From: a virus
Direction: 5' to 3' (one strand)
IMG/VR virus record: IMGVR_UViG_3300036893_000002
Coordinates: 1 to 62,337 of that record
DNA: 62,337 bases
The position numbers and the translations under genes are program-made. The notes below the pieces were generated by a model, which made no database searches, was not told the DNA's origin, and saw only the letters and a program-made list of their open reading frames with translations. Below, one piece after another: positions 57,653 through 62,337 of the stretch (its first letter is position 1; the number at the start of each line of letters is the position of its first letter).

Positions 57653-60607
57653 ATGAATCAGAAATATCATTTGATTATGAATGGCAGTAAGAGGGATCCT
57701 ATTATTCTTAGGACCCCGCATGTGGAGGGTCAGAAGTATAACTCAGCCACGATGTTCCACGAGATATATGACAGGCGTCAGTTCTTGGAACAGCTTGGTA
57801 TTCCATTTGCGATGGCTACCGTGACTGAGAGGTCACAAGCCGAAGACTTGTTGTTGAATGGTCGAATGATCAATGGTGAGCATTGGTTTGCTCCTATTGG
57901 TTATACCAGGGATGATAGCGCAGTGTTCATTCTCACTCTGGGGGATTATACTCCAGAGCATATGTTGGAGCTGTTGGGTATGAGAATGAATGAAGATCCA
58001 AAGCTTCTGCGTACTAACCTTGCAAAGTGGGATCACACTTTCAAGGTCAGTAAGTATATGAAGCGGCTTTGGTCACATCATCGTAGTTATATCCAGGGTA
58101 CCGTGATTGAAGACCTGGGTGATGTGATCAAGGTTAAACTGGACAATGGTGAGGACATTACCGTTCGCTATGCCGATTATGGCAAGCTGGTGGACGGTAT
58201 GAACCTGGTGGCCAGTCGTTTGATGAGTGTATTACCAGTCAGTGATGAAGTCAAGCTCAGTGCTGATACTGGCACTGGTTTGCGTCTCACTGTGTTGAGT
58301 CCGAAAGGATTCAGCAAGGGTCATGCTATTGTGCTGGGTGATTTGGAGTATGACCTGGTGTTATTCAATAGCAAGAAGTTGCTGTTTGGTGACCGGTTTA
58401 CATTGGGTATGGATGCCCTGCATTCTGGTGGGCTATATACCGATGCTCAATCGATCATCAATTTCCAGATGTATAACACACCTATGTTGGGTGAGTGGGC
58501 TGAGAAGTTTATGAGAGAAGTGCTGGATGCTATCCAGGACGAAGAGAAGATTCGTCATATGTTGGGTGCATACGGCATTGACTTTCATAAGGACTCAGCG
58601 ACTGGTCAGTATTATGATAAGGAGAAGGGATGGGCACTGGAGCGTATGCTACAGGGGGGTGTTGGCATTAAGCAACACCCAGCTGGCGTACGTAAGGTAA
58701 GTAACTTGTTTATGAAAACAGTAATGTCCTGTGAGTATGGCCCGAGTGATAGCAAGGGTCGTACTCGCTCATTGCGTATACCTGTGCCTCCTGAGTGTGG
58801 TTGTGCCAGGTATATTATGGTTGATCCAACTATCTTTGATACCACTGGTACACCATCATTAGCTGGAGTTTTGCGTGGCTATGATTGTGCTGTCCGTGGT
58901 CATCAGGGTGAGGTGGTTATCCATCGGCAGCCTAATGCACATCGTGGTGAGGCTGTGAAATTGGATGCTGTTGCTAACCCATGGCTTATGAGTATGGATA
59001 CCGGTACATTCATATTTGTAAGTTGTGATTCAATTGAAGAGGTCTGTGAAGTACAGGGTGGTGGCGATCAGGATGATCGGGAGGTGATTTACACCGACAA
59101 GCGTATGGTGGATCACCTCAAGTCATTGCCTACGTATTTTGTGGAGCCTAAGCAGGTAAAGAAAGAAGTAAAGCAGGTGCCAAATAGGTTTATGGATTTG
59201 GCATCTATACCTGTGTATGACAAGCGTCAACTGATTACGATCATAGCTAATCAGGAACAACAACGTGTGAACATTGGTCAGGCTGTCAATCCTATTATGT
59301 TTGACACTCTGATCACTGATGAGCGTCGTCAGATTATGGATTATCTGTATACACTCATTGGTAATCCAACTATGGATCAGGCCAAGCTACAGAAGGCCTG
59401 GGATGTATTGGAGGAGTTCAAGGGTAATAGGTTAATTACTATTGCCTCTAACCTGGAACAGATCATTGATGCTGTGAAGCGTGATGGTGCTGATGTCAGG
59501 GCATACGCTAAACAGATCCTTGATTTCTGGGCCTGGTTGCCAGTATGTCCTGAAGTGTTCTTGAGAGGAGGGTTTGAGAATCGTGGTAGGCTACCAATAT
59601 CTCGTCGAGATGAGAATCATCCTATTGTAGTCAAGACCAATCTTGACTATGTATTTGATGATATCAAGAAGATGAGACAGGAGTTGGAGGATATGGTAAC
59701 TATTCTCACTTGGCAGATGTGTGAACATCCGTCAATGGAGATCTTGACAGATCCAACTCGAACGGCAGCAAGGCCAACTGCTCTTGCCATTAAGATGTTT
59801 TATGGTGAGCAGTTAAGGGAGATTATGGCTAAGGTGCCTGAGGATGACATTGATGGACGTATTCAAGGCTTTATCAAAGTCGATGAGAATACGTACAATC
59901 AGTTCAAGGATCATCCGCAGATCATTGATGCTATGGTTGAGCTGTATGCGATTGTGTATGATCGTGTACAGCCGACGGCTCCTATCGATGAGCAGACTGG
60001 TCGTCCCAAGCCTTATCCTGATGGTATCTTGTGGGGACCGAGGATGAGTGGGTTGACTATTGAAATGCTTGATAGGGTGGGGCTTGCAGGAAGGTATGTG
60101 GAAGCTACCATCTACAAACAACAACGGAAGTATTTCCGTCATGCTGTCCTTGATGTCAATATCAAGGATGGTGTGATTACACAGGAGGGTACCAATGTGG
60201 AGATTGGTATGATTGATCCAATTGCGGATGGTAAAGCCAAGCTGGATCATGGCTTGGTTAAGGTGCCATCTCATTTGGTAATACCGAAGCTACGCATTCC
60301 ACCTCCCTCTGTGAGTGTGTATACCGTTGTAAATGGTATGTTTACACGCAATGCCACACCAGAGGAGGTGCAGGCCTGGACGTTGCATGGTGTCAAGCAA
60401 GAGCATGTGCATCTGAAACCATATAAGTATATGGGTGCTGATATGGTTGAAGAGCATGCTGTTGCTGTTGTATTAGTGGATAGTGGTGTTGTGATTGGTA
60501 ATTTGACGAGAGAAGATGCTCCTCAGATTACCGAGCTCACAGAAGGGTGGTTGACTCGTGGTAATACACCAAGGACAATGCGTGTCATTGTCAAGGGAGG
60601 GAGATAA
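57653..60607 (+). CDS. QDE-1/RDR-like two-barrel RNA polymerase homologue with altered metal loop
   Basis: The product has 984 residues with GAGGTGAG before the ATG. The first barrel signature is S-P-K218-G-F-S-K222-G-H-A-I-V, then L-F-N-S-K241-K242-L-L-F. The cellular RdRP (RDR/QDE-1) pattern is G-x-x-K-G-V-V...R-x-S-x-x-K-F. The second barrel begins G-E-V-V-I-H-R425-Q-P-N-A-H-R-G-E-A-V-K-L-D-A-V, matching N-P-C-L-H-P-G-D-V-R-x-L-x-A-V of the family. Then, 47 residues on, comes G-G-G-D472-Q-D474-D475-R476, where RDRs have G-x-D-L-D-G-D. The third metal aspartate is thus Arg. Helices 490-720 and a C-terminal beta-rich part are unassigned. I infer a non-virion phage RNA polymerase or a regulator derived from one. 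It is followed at 1 nt by the 123-residue gene. Confidence 0.7.
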   Translation: MNQKYHLIMNGSKRDPIILRTPHVEGQKYNSATMFHEIYDRRQFLEQLGIPFAMATVTERSQAEDLLLNGRMINGEHWFAPIGYTRDDSAVFILTLGDYTPEHMLELLGMRMNEDPKLLRTNLAKWDHTFKVSKYMKRLWSHHRSYIQGTVIEDLGDVIKVKLDNGEDITVRYADYGKLVDGMNLVASRLMSVLPVSDEVKLSADTGTGLRLTVLSPKGFSKGHAIVLGDLEYDLVLFNSKKLLFGDRFTLGMDALHSGGLYTDAQSIINFQMYNTPMLGEWAEKFMREVLDAIQDEEKIRHMLGAYGIDFHKDSATGQYYDKEKGWALERMLQGGVGIKQHPAGVRKVSNLFMKTVMSCEYGPSDSKGRTRSLRIPVPPECGCARYIMVDPTIFDTTGTPSLAGVLRGYDCAVRGHQGEVVIHRQPNAHRGEAVKLDAVANPWLMSMDTGTFIFVSCDSIEEVCEVQGGGDQDDREVIYTDKRMVDHLKSLPTYFVEPKQVKKEVKQVPNRFMDLASIPVYDKRQLITIIANQEQQRVNIGQAVNPIMFDTLITDERRQIMDYLYTLIGNPTMDQAKLQKAWDVLEEFKGNRLITIASNLEQIIDAVKRDGADVRAYAKQILDFWAWLPVCPEVFLRGGFENRGRLPISRRDENHPIVVKTNLDYVFDDIKKMRQELEDMVTILTWQMCEHPSMEILTDPTRTAARPTALAIKMFYGEQLREIMAKVPEDDIDGRIQGFIKVDENTYNQFKDHPQIIDAMVELYAIVYDRVQPTAPIDEQTGRPKPYPDGILWGPRMSGLTIEMLDRVGLAGRYVEATIYKQQRKYFRHAVLDVNIKDGVITQEGTNVEIGMIDPIADGKAKLDHGLVKVPSHLVIPKLRIPPPSVSVYTVVNGMFTRNATPEEVQAWTLHGVKQEHVHLKPYKYMGADMVEEHAVAVVLVDSGVVIGNLTREDAPQITELTEGWLTRGNTPRTMRVIVKGGR

Positions 60608-60608
60608 T

Positions 60609-60980
60609 ATGTCAAGTGCAGCTAAAGACCCTCTTTTTATGTATATGGCACGTTTGACTGGTGTTCAAGCAAAGAAGTTATCTCAATTCTTCGAGGATGT
60701 TGGTAGACGTCCTTGGGAGGATAACACTAACGCTCGTGATGCCTTACTTTTATCTCACAGGTTAAAAGTATGGTATATGAAGAAAGGAAAGAATGGTGTC
60801 CCCGAAGACACAATGGAGAAGTTTGTGTTCAAGATGTGGGAGTGGACATTCATAATTGCCTGGTTGAGTGCTGAATTAAAAAGAAACCCAGGTGATTTTG
60901 GAATGGAGGAGATACTTGAACAAGTCCAAATGAGTGAATTAATGGTGCCTGATATACTGAAATTAGGGCACTATGAATAG
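60609..60980 (+). CDS. Helical protein coupled to the RDR-like gene
   Basis: The product has 123 residues from ATG 60609, 1 nt after the 984-residue gene stop, with GGGAG as ribosome site. It is all-helical (L-T-G-V-Q-A-K-K-L-S-Q-F-F-E-D-V, F-K-M-W-E-W-T-F-I-I-A-W-L-S-A). Tight coupling suggests a partner protein of the polymerase-like enzyme. There is no recognised family. Confidence 0.55.
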   Translation: MSSAAKDPLFMYMARLTGVQAKKLSQFFEDVGRRPWEDNTNARDALLLSHRLKVWYMKKGKNGVPEDTMEKFVFKMWEWTFIIAWLSAELKRNPGDFGMEEILEQVQMSELMVPDILKLGHYE

Positions 60981-61009
60981 CTCGTAATTGTTTGGATTTG
61001 TGGGGATCT

Positions 61010-61033
61010 GGTGGCCATAGATAATATGGTCAC
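61010..61033 (+). repeat. Intergenic hairpin after the polymerase-like gene pair
   Basis: GGTGGCCAT and ATGGTCACC pair (one mismatch) with a 6-nt loop, 30 nt after the stop. It is followed by AT-rich sequence but no T-run. It lies in the 166-nt gap before the next gene; the rest of that gap shows nothing clear. Confidence 0.5.
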
Positions 61034-61146
61034 CATTTACGTGTATATGGCTGGATTTTCAGCTATTTGCACGGGTAAAAACAGGCCAAGTAGAAGGTGT
61101 ATTTTGGAGTAAAACATACCCAGAAATGGGACTCAAGGAGAATCAA

Positions 61147-61617
61147 ATGGACAATCGATTCGCAACTCTGATACCACGTCAGACTCACATCCTCATGCAG
61201 AAACCACCGGTAAGCGATCTGTTGGTGACTGTACGGGTGTTGGCTGACAACAATGTCCAGGGTGACGAAGTGGTCACAGGCATTGGCAAGGGAACCAAGG
61301 ACTCCACATTCACTATCAAGCGTGGGGAGTTCGTGGTTGGACGAGGCATACGTGGATGTCAGTTCACATTCCTCGGTACCTTGGCTGATAAGGCTGTGGA
61401 ACAGGGGATCAAAGTGGGAACTGTGCTACGTATCGATGGGTTACCACACGGCAGGGTTAATGCCTTTGGTAATGACTTCGAGCGTAAACCTGTGGTTTAT
61501 GTTGACTGGTTTGAGATTGTCAGTCAACCTGAACCAAAGAGTGGGATGGCTCATATCGATGACAAGGGAGGGATTGAGCCATTGCCTGGCGAGAAGCTCC
61601 AGAAAGTCGGGGAATAA
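61147..61617 (+). CDS. Hypothetical protein, possibly OB-fold-like
   Basis: The product has 156 residues from ATG 61147 with AAGGAGAATCAA upstream. Strand-rich sequence (L-L-V-T-V-R-V-L-A, T-F-T-I-K-R-G-E-F-V-V-G-R-G, V-V-Y-V-D-W-F-E-I-V) with Gly turns suggests an OB-like or other small barrel. It has higher G+C than its neighbours and uses C-ending codons more often. It is not a recognised ssDNA-binding protein; the function is open. Confidence 0.55.
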   Translation: MDNRFATLIPRQTHILMQKPPVSDLLVTVRVLADNNVQGDEVVTGIGKGTKDSTFTIKRGEFVVGRGIRGCQFTFLGTLADKAVEQGIKVGTVLRIDGLPHGRVNAFGNDFERKPVVYVDWFEIVSQPEPKSGMAHIDDKGGIEPLPGEKLQKVGE

Positions 61618-61625
61618 AGCCAGGT

Positions 61626-61686
61626 AAGTAAAGGTATGGGCTTGTATGTATTTATGAGATACATATGAGCCCATATTTCTTTACTT
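61626..61686 (+). terminator. Long hairpin after the 156-residue gene
   Basis: Three stacked arms pair: AAGTAAAG/CTTTACTT, TATGGGCT/AGCCCATA and TGTAT/ATACA. There is no T-run after it. It probably acts as an RNA end-protection, processing or bidirectional termination structure. Confidence 0.55.
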
Positions 61687-61980
61687 GAGTGGGCATAGAT
61701 CTGGAAGTATCAGGAGTATCCTGGATCTATGTAGATGGCCTCTAGAATGGTGTTTAAACGCTATTAGAGGCTATTAGAGCGATGAGAGATAAAGGTTCTA
61801 GGTATCCTGAATATGCCTGGTCTTTTGATCTCTTATTGTTCCACACATCTACCCTATAATCCTAACCTATCCTATAATCTTATGGGATAGTGTAATTGGA
61901 ATCTACCCAGTCCCTGGGAGCTTATTAGATTCTAATAGCCCTGAATCAGCTCGGGTTTTTCCTGATTTGAAAGGAGATGT
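61687..61980 (+). promoter_or_regulatory. Gene-free leader with promoter-like boxes and three stacked hairpins
   Basis: No coding frame is convincing here. Seen in order: an inverted repeat CATAGATC/GATCTATG; CCTCTA/TAGAGG and a tandem CTATTAGAG; two TATAAT boxes 18 bp apart (61855-61860, 61873-61878), the second inside CTATCC/GGATAG; hairpins CCCAG/CTGGG (61906-61918) and TATTAG/CTAATA (61923-61937); and a CCC-GA/TC-GGG hairpin followed by TTTTT (61939-61960). The last is terminator-like and lies 20 nt before the ATG of the helix-turn-helix gene, so attenuation or autoregulation is possible. Confidence 0.5.
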
Positions 61981-62337
61981 ATGTTTAAACCAGATACAAT
62001 GACCATTCGCCCCGTTACCAGAGGTGAATTTGATCCTCTGGTTATTGATCGGTTGAGGTTGACGAACATTGATCTTGAGATGGCAGCAGATTATGCTGCT
62101 ATTGATGCCGCTGAGGCTGAAAAGGAGAAGGCAATGCATATCGAAGATAATGGTGGCCCTCTGGCTAATGCTCGTAAGAGAGCATATGAGACAAGTGAAG
62201 AGACTATGCTTCATATCCTTTCTTCAGTGGGAGATGGAAGGATTGAGCACGTTGCTGAACAGCTTAAGATTGACAAAGGATTCATATCAGCTACCAAGTA
62301 TTTGAGAGACGAGCTTGGAGTCAGTTTGAATCAGGCT
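61981..62337 (+). CDS. Helix-turn-helix protein, 3' end outside window
   Basis: The frame is open from ATG 61981 (AAAGGAGATGT upstream) to the window end, 119 codons. The N-terminal 70 residues are acidic and helical. Residues 79-115 read as a winged-helix or helix-turn-helix unit (M-L-H-I-L-S-S-V-G-D-G-R-I-E-H-V-A-E-Q-L-K-I, then F-I-S-A-T-K-Y-L-R-D-E-L-G-V-S). This is a DNA-binding regulator candidate. The structured leader supports regulated expression. Confidence 0.55.
   Translation, partial: MFKPDTMTIRPVTRGEFDPLVIDRLRLTNIDLEMAADYAAIDAAEAEKEKAMHIEDNGGPLANARKRAYETSEETMLHILSSVGDGRIEHVAEQLKIDKGFISATKYLRDELGVSLNQA

Overview
The window looks like part of the genome of a large tailed bacteriophage with a contractile tail (myovirus-type Caudoviricetes). 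It holds a complete head-tail morphogenesis set: terminase large subunit, portal, prohead protease with scaffold tail, HK97-type major capsid protein, tail sheath, tube-like proteins, tail assembly chaperone candidates and very large virion proteins. There are no rRNA, tRNA, CRISPR or chromosomal housekeeping genes. The host cannot be named from this sequence. The DNA is AT-leaning and the fibre genes are rich in Ser/Thr/Asn/Gly/Ala.

Layout. Everything from 1 to about 56.0 kb is on the minus strand, densely packed and often with stop/start overlaps of 1-4 nt, so transcription runs from about 56 kb down to 1. In transcription order it contains: an unrecognised early-late group including a dual-specificity phosphatase (56.0-51.2 kb); a cluster of Gly/Ala-rich membrane proteins, an HExxH protein and a calcineurin-like phosphoesterase (51.1-47.6 kb); the head module (46.5-35 kb: terminase, portal, protease, a head protein, a zinc ribbon protein, capsid protein); fibre and lysis genes (34.8-26.6 kb: GH108-type endolysin, spanin-like and holin-like membrane proteins); a large adhesin/fibre block (26.6-15.9 kb) with a 22-residue repeat protein and lectin-like proteins; the tail module (15.9-7.9 kb); then two giant proteins. 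Of these, a 1415-residue protein carries a DUF559/Vsr-like nuclease domain. The other, cut by the window edge, carries both catalytic signatures of a multi-subunit-type RNA polymerase.

At about 56.0-56.25 kb transcription diverges. The plus strand from 56.25 kb to the end carries small unknown proteins separated by conserved RNA hairpins and palindromes. It also carries a 984-residue protein whose motifs match the QDE-1/RDR (cell-type RNA-dependent RNA polymerase) family, two further unknown proteins, and a partial helix-turn-helix protein with a structured leader.

The most interesting reading is that this phage carries two different two-barrel RNA polymerase-like proteins. One lies in the virion gene block and is a candidate injected polymerase with beta-like lysines and a beta'-like RxP...DxDxD site. 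The other lies in the non-virion block and is RDR/QDE-1-like, with an altered metal-binding loop (DQDDR). A 12-bp motif, TATACTAACCAG in minus orientation, lies ahead of five leftward genes and is a natural candidate for a phage-specific promoter read by one of them. All assignments rest on motif reading by eye; no database search was run.
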